Assembly (NCBI RefSeq): GCF_008801835.1
Contig: NZ_VZOW01000007.1
Span: 124,001-188,000 of the forward strand
Length of the DNA stretch: 64,000 nucleotides
Direction of reading: 5' to 3'
DNA from: Cupriavidus pauculus
Lineage (GTDB): Bacteria; Pseudomonadota; Gammaproteobacteria; Burkholderiales; Burkholderiaceae
The position numbers and the translations under genes were made by a program. How positions within the stretch are numbered: position 1 is the stretch's first letter; each line of letters begins with the position of its first letter. Shown here piece by piece: positions 27,358 through 36,956 of the stretch. The notes beneath the pieces are model-generated. The model made no database searches. It worked only from the letters and a program-made list of their open reading frames with translations, and had not been told where the DNA came from.

Positions 27358-28614
27358 TCAGCGCGGCGCGGCGCCGGGCTCGGTGATCGCGCTATACACC
27401 AGGGTCCGCAGCTGGCGTCGCACAGGATAGGCGGACGACGGCAGCAGTTGCGTCAGGAACAGACCGATCAGGTCTTCCTGCGGATCCACCCAGAAGAACG
27501 TGCTGGCCGCGCCGCCCCAGAAGAAGTCACCGGCGCTGCCGGGAATCAGCGTGCTGGCCGGGGCAATGGTGGTGGCAAAACCCAGTCCAAAGCCCACGCC
27601 TTCGTAGGTGGCTTCGCTGAACATCGAGCGCGACATGCGCGGCAGATCGACTCCGCCGGGCAAGTGGTTGGCGGTCATCAGCGCCAGCGTCTTCGGGCTC
27701 AACAGCCTTACGCCGTCCAGTTCGCCGCCATTGAGCAGCATGCGCGCAAAACGCATGTAGTCCGCCGCCGTCGACACCAGGCCGCCGCCGCCCGACAGGA
27801 AAGTGGGTTTCTTCAGATAGAGACTGGCCTGCGGATCGTCCTGCAGCATCGGCCCGCGCGGCGAGATCACCTTGGAGCCCAGCGTACCGACGGCGTAGCA
27901 GGCGCAGAAACGCCCGATCTTTTCCTGCGGCACGTGGAACGCGGTATCGACCATGCCCAGCGGATCGAATATCCGCTGCTTAAGGAAGTCGTCGAAGGAC
28001 ATGCCGCTGATCTTGCCGACCAGATAGCCGAGAACGTCGGTGGCCACCGAATAGTTCCACGCCTCGCCCGGCGAAAACTCCAGCGGCAGCGTGGCAAGCT
28101 TGGCGATCATGTCGTCGAGCGTGCCTTCGACGGCGAGGTCGCCCAGCTTATGCTTGCGATATGCCGCGTCGACATTGCTGTTTTGCTGGAATCCGTAGGT
28201 CAGTCCCGACGTATGACGCAGCAGATCCACCACCAGCATCGGCCGCGCCGGCGCGCGCGTCTGGAAGCTCTCCATGAAACCGCCGGCAAACACGCCGAGG
28301 TTTTCCCAGGCAGGGATGTACTTGCTGACCGGATCGTCGAGCGCGATCTTGCATTCTTCCAGCAGCATCATGATCGCCACCGACGTGATCGGCTTGGTCA
28401 TCGAATAGATGCGGAAGATGGAATCCTCGGCCAGCGGCACCTGCCGTTCGCGGTCGGCCATGCCCAGCGCCGTGTTCAGCGTCAGCTCGCCGCGCCGCCA
28501 GACCTGCACCAGCGCACCGGGCAGCTTGCCGGTCGATACATAGGTCTGGTCGATGAACTGTTCGATCCGGCCCAGCCGCTCCCGGCACATCCCCCGCGTT
28601 TCCCTGCCTTGCAT
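27358..28614 (-). CDS. Serine beta-lactamase-fold hydrolase (EstB-like)
   Basis: A 418-residue protein of the class C beta-lactamase/esterase family. The active-site S-x-x-K is SMTKPIT, the tyrosine motif is in WNYSVATDVLG, and the downstream GGAASTFFWVDP occupies the KTG position. GGAGACACCAAT precedes the ATG at 28614. There is no signal peptide, so it is likely a cytoplasmic carboxylesterase such as EstB rather than a resistance enzyme. It is followed upstream by an EamA transporter gene, 53 bases away in the same direction. Confidence 0.87.
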   Translation of the reverse strand: MQGRETRGMCRERLGRIEQFIDQTYVSTGKLPGALVQVWRRGELTLNTALGMADRERQVPLAEDSIFRIYSMTKPITSVAIMMLLEECKIALDDPVSKYIPAWENLGVFAGGFMESFQTRAPARPMLVVDLLRHTSGLTYGFQQNSNVDAAYRKHKLGDLAVEGTLDDMIAKLATLPLEFSPGEAWNYSVATDVLGYLVGKISGMSFDDFLKQRIFDPLGMVDTAFHVPQEKIGRFCACYAVGTLGSKVISPRGPMLQDDPQASLYLKKPTFLSGGGGLVSTAADYMRFARMLLNGGELDGVRLLSPKTLALMTANHLPGGVDLPRMSRSMFSEATYEGVGFGLGFATTIAPASTLIPGSAGDFFWGGAASTFFWVDPQEDLIGLFLTQLLPSSAYPVRRQLRTLVYSAITEPGAAPR

Positions 28615-28667
28615 ATTGGTGTCTCCGTCCTGTGTGTGTGCGACAGTCACGGCCCCGGCGGCAGCGT

Positions 28668-29573
28668 TCAGCTGGAAGACTTGCGCGCCTCCCACGGCAG
28701 CAGCCTGCGCCAGGGCCATCCCAGCGTCATGCCGGCGGCGGCCAACAGGATCAGCGCAGCGCCCACGATCTGCGCGGGATGCAGGTGATGCCCGAATGCC
28801 AGCCGATCCACCAGAATGGCCACGATAGGATAAATGAACGACAGCGCGCCGGTCAGGTGCGTCGGCAGTTTCTGGATCGCGCCATACAGCAGGATATACA
28901 TCAGCCCCGTGTGCACCACGCCCATGGTGGCCAGCGTCCCCCATGTCAGCGCCCCGGTGGGCCAGCCGCCCTGCGCCAGCAGCGGCAGCAGCGCCACGCT
29001 GCCCACCAGCACGTGAATCAGCGCGATCAGATGCGGCGGCACGCCCTTCAGATGCTTGGCGATCAGCGCGGCCAGCGCATAGAAGAACGCCGCGCCCAGC
29101 GCCATGCCGATGCCGGCCAGATAGTTGCCAGGCAGCGCGCCGGTGTCGGGTTTGGCCTGCACGATCAGCAGCATGCCGCCAAACGCGGTTGCCAGCCACG
29201 CCAGCTTTGCCAGCGTGATCCGCTCGCCGAGGAACAGCGCGCCGAGCGCCACCAGCATGAATGGCTGCGTGTTGTACACGGCCGTGGCAATCGAGATCGA
29301 CGCGCCCGAATAGGCGGAAAACAGCAGCAGCCAGTTGGCCACGATGGCGATGCCACCGGCCACGGCAAGCCACAGCTGACGCGGCGATATCGCGTCGCGC
29401 CGCAAATAGCCGCGCGCCGCGCAGACCGGAATCAGCACCATCGCGCCAAACGCGCAGCGCCAGAACACCACCTGCGTCACCGGTCGCCCCGATATCACCA
29501 CCAGCCAGCCGATGGTGCCCGAAATCACCATCGCCGCCGCCATTTCGAGCATGCCGCGCGTCCTGTCTTCCAC
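28668..29573 (-). CDS. EamA/DMT-superfamily transporter
   Basis: A 301-residue membrane protein with ten helices arranged as two EamA repeats (about residues 8-135 and 150-285). The start is taken at the GTG at 29573, which has AGGAGACCCAAC in front. Family features include the VVFWRCAFGAMVLIPV and AVYNTQPFMLVALGALFLGERIT segments. Such proteins often export amino acids or metabolites. It is divergent from an Lrp/AsnC regulator across 122 bases, the common pairing for amino acid exporters. Confidence 0.88.
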   Translation of the reverse strand: MEDRTRGMLEMAAAMVISGTIGWLVVISGRPVTQVVFWRCAFGAMVLIPVCAARGYLRRDAISPRQLWLAVAGGIAIVANWLLLFSAYSGASISIATAVYNTQPFMLVALGALFLGERITLAKLAWLATAFGGMLLIVQAKPDTGALPGNYLAGIGMALGAAFFYALAALIAKHLKGVPPHLIALIHVLVGSVALLPLLAQGGWPTGALTWGTLATMGVVHTGLMYILLYGAIQKLPTHLTGALSFIYPIVAILVDRLAFGHHLHPAQIVGAALILLAAAGMTLGWPWRRLLPWEARKSSS

Positions 29574-29695
29574 GTTGGGTCTCCTGCCAATCAAGGGTTG
29601 CAGTTTAAGAGCTCCGCCCTACAATCGACAGTCGAAAAGAAAGCCATTGGCACGCGCTTTCCATATTTTTGCAGGCAAACCACGGAAAATACCTT

Positions 29696-30133
29696 ATGTC
29701 GCTGGACGATCTCGATCGCCGCATCCTGGCGCTGCTGCAGCAGGACGCGCGCATGCCCGTGAAGGCGCTGGCCGAGCAGGTCGGGCTGTCCGCGCCCGGT
29801 GCGTCGGAGCGCCTGCGCCGCCTCGAGGATCGCGGCGTGATCCGGGGTTTCACGGTGGAGGTGGAGCCGCGCACGCTGGGCTTTTCGATGCAGGCCATCG
29901 TGCGCATCAAGCCCTTGCCGGGCAAGCTGCACGCGGTGCAGAAGCTGATCGAAGCGATTCCCGAGTTTGCCGAGTGCGACAAGGTCACCGGCGACGACTG
30001 CTTTATCGGCCGCCTCTATCTGCGCTCGATCGAACACCTGGACCATATCCTCGAACAGATCACCGACCTGGCCGAAACCAGCTCGGCCATCGTCAAGTCG
30101 CAACCGGTGCGGCGTCGCCTGCCGCCATTGTGA
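29696..30133 (+). CDS. Lrp/AsnC-family transcriptional regulator
   Basis: A 145-residue regulator from the ATG at 29696. The N-terminal helix-turn-helix (LDRRILALLQQDARMPVKALAEQVGLSAPGASERLRRLE) and C-terminal RAM/ligand-sensing domain (VTGDDCFIGRLYLRSIEHLDHIL) are complete. It is divergent from the EamA transporter and probably controls it in response to an amino acid. The open frame extends nine residues upstream without a ribosome site. Confidence 0.9.
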   Translation: MSLDDLDRRILALLQQDARMPVKALAEQVGLSAPGASERLRRLEDRGVIRGFTVEVEPRTLGFSMQAIVRIKPLPGKLHAVQKLIEAIPEFAECDKVTGDDCFIGRLYLRSIEHLDHILEQITDLAETSSAIVKSQPVRRRLPPL

Positions 30134-30341
30134 TCGTCGGCGGGTTTCGCCCGCGCCTGCATTCCACGCCTGCCGGCCACGCCTCCCGCGCCTCCTGGCT
30201 GCCGAAACGCACAGACGGTTTCGATCCGCAAAACTTTGGTGCGCTGCAGAGTGACATAGCGTGCGGCCGGCGCCTATATACGCACTGATTCCGCTGTCGA
30301 TGCTGTTTCATTCCGCAAACCATCGCGATTCAGGAGTGCGC

Positions 30342-31325
30342 ATGTACCTGGCAAGCAAGCTGTTGCGAACCTCGCCGTTGTGGCTGTGCTGGTCGTTGCT
30401 GGCGGTTGCGCCGGCAGCCGGCGCGCAGGACTGGCCGACCCGGCCGATCCGCATGGTGGTGCCATATCCGCCGGGCGGGCCCACCGATATCGTGGCGCGC
30501 GTGGTCGGGCAGAAACTGTCGGAGCGGCTGGGGCAAACGGTGGTGGTCGACAACCGTCCCGGCGCGGGCGGCAATATCGGCGCCGACGCGGTGGCCAAGT
30601 CGGCGCCCGACGGCTACACGATGCTGGTGGCCACCACGGCGCACGCGATCAACATGACGCTGTTCTCGAAGCCGGGCTACAACACGCGCACGGACTTTGC
30701 GCCGGTGTCGATGCTGACCAGCGGGCCGCTTGTGCTGGTCACCGCGCCATCGACGCCGGCCGGCAGCGTCGCGGAGCTGATCGCGATGGCCCGTGCGAAT
30801 CCGGGCAAGGTCACGTTTGCCAGCTCGGGCAACGGGCAATCGACCCACCTGGCCGCCGAACTGTTCGACAGCATGGCCGGCGTGCGCATGACCCACGTGC
30901 CGTACAAGGGCAGCGCGCCCGCGCTGACCGATGTGATGGCGGGGCAGGCCACGGTGATGTTCGATACGATGCTGTCGGCCATGCCGTTCGTGCGCGATGG
31001 CAAGCTGCGGGCGCTGGCCATCACCGGCGCCACGCGCTCGCCCGCCGCGCCAGATGTGCCGACCATGGCGCAGGCGGGCCTGCCCGGGTATGAGGCGACG
31101 GCGTGGAATGCGCTGCTGGTGCCGGCGGGCACGCCCGCGGCCGTGCAGTCAAGGCTGTCCGAAGCGCTCAAGGCCGTGCTCAATCAGGACGACGTGCGCG
31201 CGCGATTCGCGAGCCAGGGGTTTGCCGCGACATGGACATCGCCCGCCGATACCGGTCAGTTCATCGCGCGCGAAATCGACAAGTGGGGCAAGGTGGTCAA
31301 GGCTTCCGGAGCCACGATCGACTGA
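30342..31325 (+). CDS. Bug-family (TctC-like) periplasmic solute receptor 1
   Basis: A 327-residue secreted binding protein. The signal peptide is residues 1-28, ending PAAGAQDWP. The Bug signatures VVPYPPGGPTDIVARVVGQ, VVDNRPGAGGNIGADAVAKS and the Pro-rich VPYKGSAPALTDVMAGQ are present. Such proteins bind carboxylates with an aspartate-anchored network. No TctA/TctB membrane genes accompany it. CAGGAG is well spaced before the ATG. It is convergent with the glpP-like gene; whether it serves that operon is unclear. Confidence 0.88.
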   Translation: MYLASKLLRTSPLWLCWSLLAVAPAAGAQDWPTRPIRMVVPYPPGGPTDIVARVVGQKLSERLGQTVVVDNRPGAGGNIGADAVAKSAPDGYTMLVATTAHAINMTLFSKPGYNTRTDFAPVSMLTSGPLVLVTAPSTPAGSVAELIAMARANPGKVTFASSGNGQSTHLAAELFDSMAGVRMTHVPYKGSAPALTDVMAGQATVMFDTMLSAMPFVRDGKLRALAITGATRSPAAPDVPTMAQAGLPGYEATAWNALLVPAGTPAAVQSRLSEALKAVLNQDDVRARFASQGFAATWTSPADTGQFIAREIDKWGKVVKASGATID

Positions 31326-31355
31326 TGGCCGGCGCGCTGCGGTTTACCGCTTGGC

Positions 31356-32174
31356 TTACCGCGTACGGCGCGCGGACGTCGATGAGGATGAAGAGGCGGG
31401 CGTCGACAAGGAAGCCGTCAACGAGGCGGCCCTGGAAAATGCCGCCGGCGACGCCGGAAACGATGTCGCGGACGTAGCAGTAGACGCGGGCGTAGACGTG
31501 GAAGCGGTCGCTGCCGCAGCGGGCCGGGCGGCGGCCCTGGACTTCGCGCGCGTCGTTGCGGCCTTTGGCGCATCGGCCTGCGCCGCCGCTTCGCCCTTGA
31601 GCATCGTGGCCTGCAGATGCCAGAGCGTGCGGTCGCTGGTGGAGATCGCCACCGCGCCGTGCGCGATCGCGCTGCGGATATCGTCCTGGTTGCACACGAA
31701 GCCCGACGTGACGATAGGTGGCAGCGCCTTGCGGTCCGCCTCGGGCAGATGCGACAGCATCGGCGCGGGCATCAACTGCACCAGGTTCGGATCGCTCTGT
31801 TCCAGCGCCTTGACGCTGCGCGGCCATGTCGAGCGATCGGTCACGAACACCTTCTGCATCGTCACCATGCCAGCCCGGTTGGCGCGCTGGATGGTGGCCA
31901 CGCGCGTGGAAACCAGGCTGGTCACGCCGATATCGGCCAGGTACTCGACGCCGCCCTTGTCCTGCGACAGCCCTTCGCAACTGTCGATATTGACGATCAC
32001 GTACTTGCCGGCTTTCGTCAGCGTGGCGATCACGGGCTGCAGCTTGCGCAGCTCCACGTTGGCCACGATCGAGACTTCCGCCTCGCTGTCGATGAAGGCG
32101 TCGATCTGTTCCACGCCGTACAGCGTGGCGATCACCGGGTGTCGTGTCAGGCGGGCGCCGAGAGACCTGTCCAT
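31356..32174 (-). CDS. glpP: GlpP-like glycerol-3-phosphate-responsive antiterminator with Ala/Ser/Thr tail
   Basis: A 272-residue protein. Residues 1-188 match GlpP-family antiterminators: NIDSCEGLSQDKGGVEYL, GVTSLVSTRVATIQRA, VTDRSTW and the terminal AISTSDRTLW. In Bacillus GlpP binds glycerol-3-phosphate and leader RNA to prevent termination of glp genes. Residues 196-272 form a low-complexity alanine/serine/threonine tail with scattered basic residues, absent from the roughly 190-residue Firmicutes proteins. It is the last gene of the leftward MFS-kinase-GlpD-oxidase-GlpP operon, four bases after the FAD oxidase stop. Confidence 0.82.
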   Translation of the reverse strand: MDRSLGARLTRHPVIATLYGVEQIDAFIDSEAEVSIVANVELRKLQPVIATLTKAGKYVIVNIDSCEGLSQDKGGVEYLADIGVTSLVSTRVATIQRANRAGMVTMQKVFVTDRSTWPRSVKALEQSDPNLVQLMPAPMLSHLPEADRKALPPIVTSGFVCNQDDIRSAIAHGAVAISTSDRTLWHLQATMLKGEAAAQADAPKAATTRAKSRAAARPAAAATASTSTPASTATSATSFPASPAAFSRAASLTASLSTPASSSSSTSARRTR

Positions 32175-32177
32175 GTG

Positions 32178-33731
32178 TTACTTCCTGGCTTCGTGGGGCA
32201 GCGTGTCGGAAAGGCCGAGCTTGCCGGGATTGAGGATGTTGAGCGGATCGAGCGCCCGCTTCACCGTCTCCAGCACCGCAAAGGCCGTATCGAGCGACGG
32301 CGCCATGTAGGGCGCGCGCAGCAGGCCGATGCCGTGGTGGTGGCTCAGCGCGGCATTGTATTGGATCAGCACCGCGTTGGCGGCGTCCCAGGCGGCGCGA
32401 TACCACTTCTGGCGGTCTTCCACGGCCACGTCCCCGCGCAGCGAGAAATACAGGCAGGCGCCATCCACGTAGGCGTGGGACTGATGGGCCGAGCCGGCCA
32501 GCGTGCCGGGCACCGCGTTGATCGCGGCCACCACGTCGGTGTAGATCGCCGCGAGATCGCTCCACGGGCCCGCCATTTCCAGCGTATCGGCGACAAAACC
32601 AGGGCTGCGCTTGAACCCCTCGGCGCTCTTGCCGGTCAGGTAGCGCGTATCTAGCCAGCGCTCGAAGATGGCATCGCCATCGAGCCTGTCGCCCAGTTCG
32701 GCGCACACGCGCTCGCTGATCGCCATCACCGCGTCGACCATTTCCGGCGCGCCCTCGTCGGCCACCAGCAGCACATTGGTATCGGGCAGCCCGAACTGCA
32801 CGCCGCTTTCCAGCGCGTCGTACAGGCGCAGCGCTGCGGGATTGGCGCCGCGCTGCATGATCTCGCGGCACGCTTCGAGGCCGATCGCAAACGACTTGAA
32901 GCCATAGGCGATGGCGCGGCCATAGTCGGGCAGGCGATGCAGCTTGAGCCGCACGCGTACGATCACGCCCAGCGTGCCTTCGGATCCGATGAACATCTGC
33001 ATCAGGTCTGGCCCCAGCGCGGCGCGCGGATAGCCGCCCACCGTGACGAGCCGGCCGTCGGCCAGCACCACGTCCATGCCCACGACCATGTCCTCGATCT
33101 TGCCGTAGCGCGTGGAGAGCTGTCCCGCGCCGCGGCACGCCACCCAGCCGCCCACGGTGCTGATGGCAAACGACGACGGCCAGTGGCCCATCGTCATGCC
33201 GTGCTCCTGCTGGATGGTCTGCTCGAAGATATCGCCGAACATGCCCGCTTCCACTTCGACGATCTGGCTGTCGCGATCGAAGCCGAGGAACGCGTTCAGA
33301 TCGCAGACATCGAGCACGATGCCGCCGCGCACCGGCAGCGCTGCGCCCGTGACGTTGCTGCGCCCGGCCGAAACCGTGACCGGAATCGCCTTGGCATGGG
33401 CAATGCGCATCACCGCCTGGATCTGCTCGACAGTGGAGGCGCGCACGATCACACCGCGCGGCGTGGCCGGCGCACCGCCGGTCTCGGTCATCATCGACCC
33501 GGCCCACCAGTCGCGCGTCCAGTTGACCACGTCGCCCGTGGCGGTGAGCACCTCGTCGGCGACGCGGCGCAGGGCGTCGATGGTGGCGGCGTCGACCGGC
33601 ACCGCATCGCGCTGCAGGCCCGGCCGGTCCGGCGTTTCGGTAATGCTTGCGGCAAAGTGCGGCGGCGTGTGCTTGCCCACCACGTAGTTGCCGCGGTTGT
33701 AGCCGCGTTTGATGGCTTCCTTGCTGATCAT
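32178..33731 (-). CDS. FAD-linked oxidase, alkyldihydroxyacetonephosphate-synthase-like
   Basis: A 517-residue VAO-family flavoprotein. The FAD-binding PCMH domain (about 90-270) contains GRSNVTGAALPVRGGIVLD and HGMTMGHWPSSFAISTVGGWVACRGAG; the C-terminal FAD-oxidase domain contains YFSLRG and the HHHGIGLLRAPYM motif. The histidine triplet and general layout resemble alkyl-DHAP synthase, but ether lipid synthesis is not expected here, so it more likely oxidises a hydroxy acid or polyol derivative. It overlaps the glpD-like stop by four bases (ATGA), indicating close coupling. Confidence 0.82.
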   Translation of the reverse strand: MISKEAIKRGYNRGNYVVGKHTPPHFAASITETPDRPGLQRDAVPVDAATIDALRRVADEVLTATGDVVNWTRDWWAGSMMTETGGAPATPRGVIVRASTVEQIQAVMRIAHAKAIPVTVSAGRSNVTGAALPVRGGIVLDVCDLNAFLGFDRDSQIVEVEAGMFGDIFEQTIQQEHGMTMGHWPSSFAISTVGGWVACRGAGQLSTRYGKIEDMVVGMDVVLADGRLVTVGGYPRAALGPDLMQMFIGSEGTLGVIVRVRLKLHRLPDYGRAIAYGFKSFAIGLEACREIMQRGANPAALRLYDALESGVQFGLPDTNVLLVADEGAPEMVDAVMAISERVCAELGDRLDGDAIFERWLDTRYLTGKSAEGFKRSPGFVADTLEMAGPWSDLAAIYTDVVAAINAVPGTLAGSAHQSHAYVDGACLYFSLRGDVAVEDRQKWYRAAWDAANAVLIQYNAALSHHHGIGLLRAPYMAPSLDTAFAVLETVKRALDPLNILNPGKLGLSDTLPHEARK

Positions 33732-35407
33732 GCTGCGTCTCCCATAAGGACGGATTTTTCGAGTGCGACGGCGGCCAGATAGTCACTGACCTGCTGCGCG
33801 ACGGCCTGCCCGGACAACCCGAGCTCGGCCTGGAGGATCTGGGCCACGCGCGGCGCGGCCTGCGCCGATGCATCGCGCGCCATCAGGCGGGCGCGGATGC
33901 GGCGCGAAAGAATGTCGTCGACGGTGCCGGCCAGTTCATGGCGCACGGCATAGACAATCTCGGCTTCGGTGTGCGGCAGGCCCTCGACGATGGGCCGCGC
34001 CAGCGACGGGTCGGCTTGCAGGATGTCGCTGACAAAGCGCGCCTCGGTGCCGTAGCGCTCGCCCAGGTGCGCCGCCATGCCACCCGAGGCGACAATGGCC
34101 TGCGCGTCGTAGCCCGCGGCGCCCAGCAGATAGGCCGATTTCGTGCGGCATCTGGCGCGTTTTCCGATCACCTGCTGTGCGGCGTCGATGGTCTGTTCGG
34201 CCATATGGCGCGACGTGGTGAGCTTGCCGCCAACGATCGTCACCAGGCCGTCGCCGGCCACGTGGATTTCGTGATTGCGCTTGATTTCCAGCGTCTTGCC
34301 GCCCGGGGGCGCCACCAGCGGCCGGCATCCCGCGATGCTGCCGACCACGTCCTCGGGCTGCAGGTCGGTCTTCAGCGCCGAACGTGCGCCGTCCAGCAGG
34401 AAATCGAGTTCCTGCCGCGTGCACATGACGTTGTCGAGGTCGCCGTCGTAGTCCTCGTCGGTGGTGCCGAGGTACGACACATTGCCCCAGCGCGTGATGG
34501 TGGCGCGGCGGCTGCGGCCCGGCACCGGGATCGTGACCGTGCAGTCGTTGCGGATCTTGAGCCACGGGATGGCAATGTGCACGCCCTTGGCGGGCCGGAT
34601 GTGCAACGTCTTCTGTTCGTCCTTGCGGCGCCCGGTCCAGTCGCGCAGCCACACGCCGGTGGCCATGATCACCGCGCCGGCGCGCACGCGGATCTCGCGG
34701 CCGTCGGCCTGGACGATCGCGCCGTCCACCTTGCCATGCGCGTTGCGCGTGATTTCCGTGACGCGCGCGTGGTTGGTGACCGCGGCGCCGTGAAATGCGG
34801 CGGTGCGCGCGATATTCAGCGTCAGCCGCGCATCGTCCACGCGCGCGTCGAAATAGAGAAAGCCGCCCTTCAGATGTTCCTCGTTGAAGGTGGGGCAGTG
34901 CGACAGCACTTCGGCCTTTGTCAGCTTCTGGTGCAGGATCCCTTCGCGCCAGCCGCCGGCCAGGTCGTAGGTCCACAGCAGGCCTTCGAAGGCCTTGGCC
35001 AGGCGCTGGTCGAACACGCCGTCGCGCTCCAGCACCGGAAACAGGAAGGGCAGGCGCTGCACCAGATGCCGCGCGTTACGGCGCAGGCGCTGGCGTTCCA
35101 GCAGGGAATGGCGCACCAGGCCAAGGTTGCCCTGTTCGATATAGCGCAGGCCGCCATGCACCATCTTCGACGACTTGGACGACGTGCCCGATGCGAAGTC
35201 GCTCTTTTCGACCAGCGCCACGCGATAGCCGCGCAGGCTGGCGTCCAGTGCGGCGTAAGCGCCGGTCACGCCGCCGCCCACGATCAGGATGTCGAACGTG
35301 TCGGCGCCCAGGCGGTCGAGCTGTTCGCGCCGCACCAGCCGCAACGGATCGGTGCGGGTCATGGCGGCGCGCTCGCGGTTTGCGCTGCGGGATGGCAGGA
35401 CCATCAT
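33728..35407 (-). CDS. glpD: Glycerol-3-phosphate dehydrogenase-like FAD enzyme
   Basis: A 559-residue GlpD-family protein that would oxidise glycerol-3-phosphate, or a similar polyol phosphate, and pass electrons to quinone at the membrane. The FAD-binding VGGGVTGAYAALDASLRG and the SSKMVHGGLRYIEQG motif are intact, as is the C-terminal GlpD domain. The start is taken at 35407 (two ATG codons), with GGAG about 11 bases upstream; ATG 35362 is an alternative. It lies between an FGGY kinase and the FAD oxidase, matching a phosphorylate-then-oxidise route. Confidence 0.9.
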   Translation of the reverse strand: MMVLPSRSANRERAAMTRTDPLRLVRREQLDRLGADTFDILIVGGGVTGAYAALDASLRGYRVALVEKSDFASGTSSKSSKMVHGGLRYIEQGNLGLVRHSLLERQRLRRNARHLVQRLPFLFPVLERDGVFDQRLAKAFEGLLWTYDLAGGWREGILHQKLTKAEVLSHCPTFNEEHLKGGFLYFDARVDDARLTLNIARTAAFHGAAVTNHARVTEITRNAHGKVDGAIVQADGREIRVRAGAVIMATGVWLRDWTGRRKDEQKTLHIRPAKGVHIAIPWLKIRNDCTVTIPVPGRSRRATITRWGNVSYLGTTDEDYDGDLDNVMCTRQELDFLLDGARSALKTDLQPEDVVGSIAGCRPLVAPPGGKTLEIKRNHEIHVAGDGLVTIVGGKLTTSRHMAEQTIDAAQQVIGKRARCRTKSAYLLGAAGYDAQAIVASGGMAAHLGERYGTEARFVSDILQADPSLARPIVEGLPHTEAEIVYAVRHELAGTVDDILSRRIRARLMARDASAQAAPRVAQILQAELGLSGQAVAQQVSDYLAAVALEKSVLMGDAA

Positions 35408-35429
35408 GTTGCTTGCTTCTCCAGGTGGG

Positions 35430-36950
35430 TCAATGCGCGGCAAACGCCTGCACGTGGTTGAGTTCGGAGGCCACGCGCGCGTGCCAGAGCGCGCGGCGCG
35501 CGGCCCGTTCGTCGTCGCCGATGCGCGGCGTGAACACCGCGTCGGCCCGGGTGGTGGTGCGCGCCTGCTGCAGGCCATCCCACAGCAGGCCCGAGGCGCC
35601 GGCCAGATAGGCGATGCCGCGCAGACTGGCGCGATCGCTTTCCTGCATGCGGTGAATCGGCAAGCCGGTGAGATCGGCCTGCATCTGCAGCAGCGCGTCG
35701 CTGCCCGATAGCCCGCCGCCGACCACCAGATCGCGCACCGGCACGCCGGCGATGTCGCGATTGGCGTCGATGCACGAGGCCACCGAATGGGCGATGCCTT
35801 CGAGAATCGCGTAGGCGATTTCGGCCTGTGTGGTGGCCATCGACACGCCGTTGAGCGCGGCGCGCGCCTCGGGCTGCATCGCCGGCACACGCAGCCCCGT
35901 CAGCGCCGGAATGAAGGTCACGCCGCGCGACGACGTCACGCTGGATGCCAGCGCGCTGATCTGCCTGGCGCTTTCGAACCAGCGCAGCTTGTCGCACACC
36001 CAGTTCAGCGCCGATCCCGTGGTGGCGACGAAGGTCTCCACCGAGAAATGTGACACGTCGTGCAGGCGTCGCGCGGTCATCGTCAGTGTGCTGTCCGATT
36101 GTCCGCTGCGCGCCGGCAGCCCGGGACCGATCACGAGGTCCACGAAACTGCCCGTGCCGTGCAGGCACATCGATTGCCCGGCGTCGAGACAGCCCAGGCC
36201 GACCGCGCCGGCCAACTGATCGCCCGCGCAGGCCAGGATCGGCACATCGATGCCCAGCAGGTCGACGCGTGTGCGGCCGAAATCGTCGGCGTCCTGCCGC
36301 AGCGCGGGCAGCAGCTCATGCGGAAAGCCGAGCGCGTCGATCCATTCGGCCAGATAGCGGTGTTCGCCCAGCACATAGGCGCTGCAGGACGTGGCGTTGG
36401 TGGGCGTGGTGACGCAGGCGCGCTCGGTCGACAGATGCCACAGCAGCCAACTGTCGACAGTGCCGAACGCCAGCCGTTTCCGGCGCCAGGCGTCGGCCAC
36501 GGCCGGTGTCTCGCGCAGATGCGTGGCGGCCCACAGGTAGGGCGAACGCACACCGGCGGGCCGGCCGACGCTGGCGCGCAGGCGCGGGTCCCATTCGGGT
36601 GCCAGGCGATCGAGCGCGGCGGCATAGCGCGTGTCCTGCCAGACCATCGCGGGCACCAGCGCGCGGCCAGTCACGGTGTCCCACAGCACGCCAGTGGCGC
36701 GCTGTGTCGCGACCGCCAACGCCACGACGTTGAGATTCTCGCGAGCGGCCTGCGCCAGCGTGGCGCGGCAGACGTCGAGCGTCTTTTCCAGCAGCACGTT
36801 GGCGTCCTGTTCCACCACGCCGGGGCGCGGGGAATCGACCTGCAGCGCGGTGTATTCAAGGCACGAGACGTGGCCGTCGCTGGCGACGACCGCGGCGCGC
36901 GTGCCGGACGTGCCCTCGTCAATGGCGAGGATGACGTTCCTGTTTGGCAT
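35430..36950 (-). CDS. FGGY-family carbohydrate kinase (glycerol kinase-like)
   Basis: A 506-residue kinase. The ATP-binding AIDEGTSGTRAAVV, the substrate-region VWQDTR, the catalytic GDQLAGAVGLG aspartate and the C-terminal GGGLSGSDALLQMQADLTG are all present. The sequence is glycerol-kinase-like but differs from canonical GlpK at several positions (DEGTSG rather than DQGTTSSR). The substrate could be glycerol or another small polyol. It begins six bases after the MFS stop and ends 22 bases before glpD in the same leftward operon. Confidence 0.88.
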   Translation of the reverse strand: MPNRNVILAIDEGTSGTRAAVVASDGHVSCLEYTALQVDSPRPGVVEQDANVLLEKTLDVCRATLAQAARENLNVVALAVATQRATGVLWDTVTGRALVPAMVWQDTRYAAALDRLAPEWDPRLRASVGRPAGVRSPYLWAATHLRETPAVADAWRRKRLAFGTVDSWLLWHLSTERACVTTPTNATSCSAYVLGEHRYLAEWIDALGFPHELLPALRQDADDFGRTRVDLLGIDVPILACAGDQLAGAVGLGCLDAGQSMCLHGTGSFVDLVIGPGLPARSGQSDSTLTMTARRLHDVSHFSVETFVATTGSALNWVCDKLRWFESARQISALASSVTSSRGVTFIPALTGLRVPAMQPEARAALNGVSMATTQAEIAYAILEGIAHSVASCIDANRDIAGVPVRDLVVGGGLSGSDALLQMQADLTGLPIHRMQESDRASLRGIAYLAGASGLLWDGLQQARTTTRADAVFTPRIGDDERAARRALWHARVASELNHVQAFAAH

Positions 36951-36956
36951 GACGAT

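Noticed and set aside
33728-35890. Long minus-strand reading that would join the FGGY kinase end to glpD
   Set aside because: The first part is an out-of-frame reading of the kinase gene. The true glpD start is placed at 35407 by a ribosome site and alignment.
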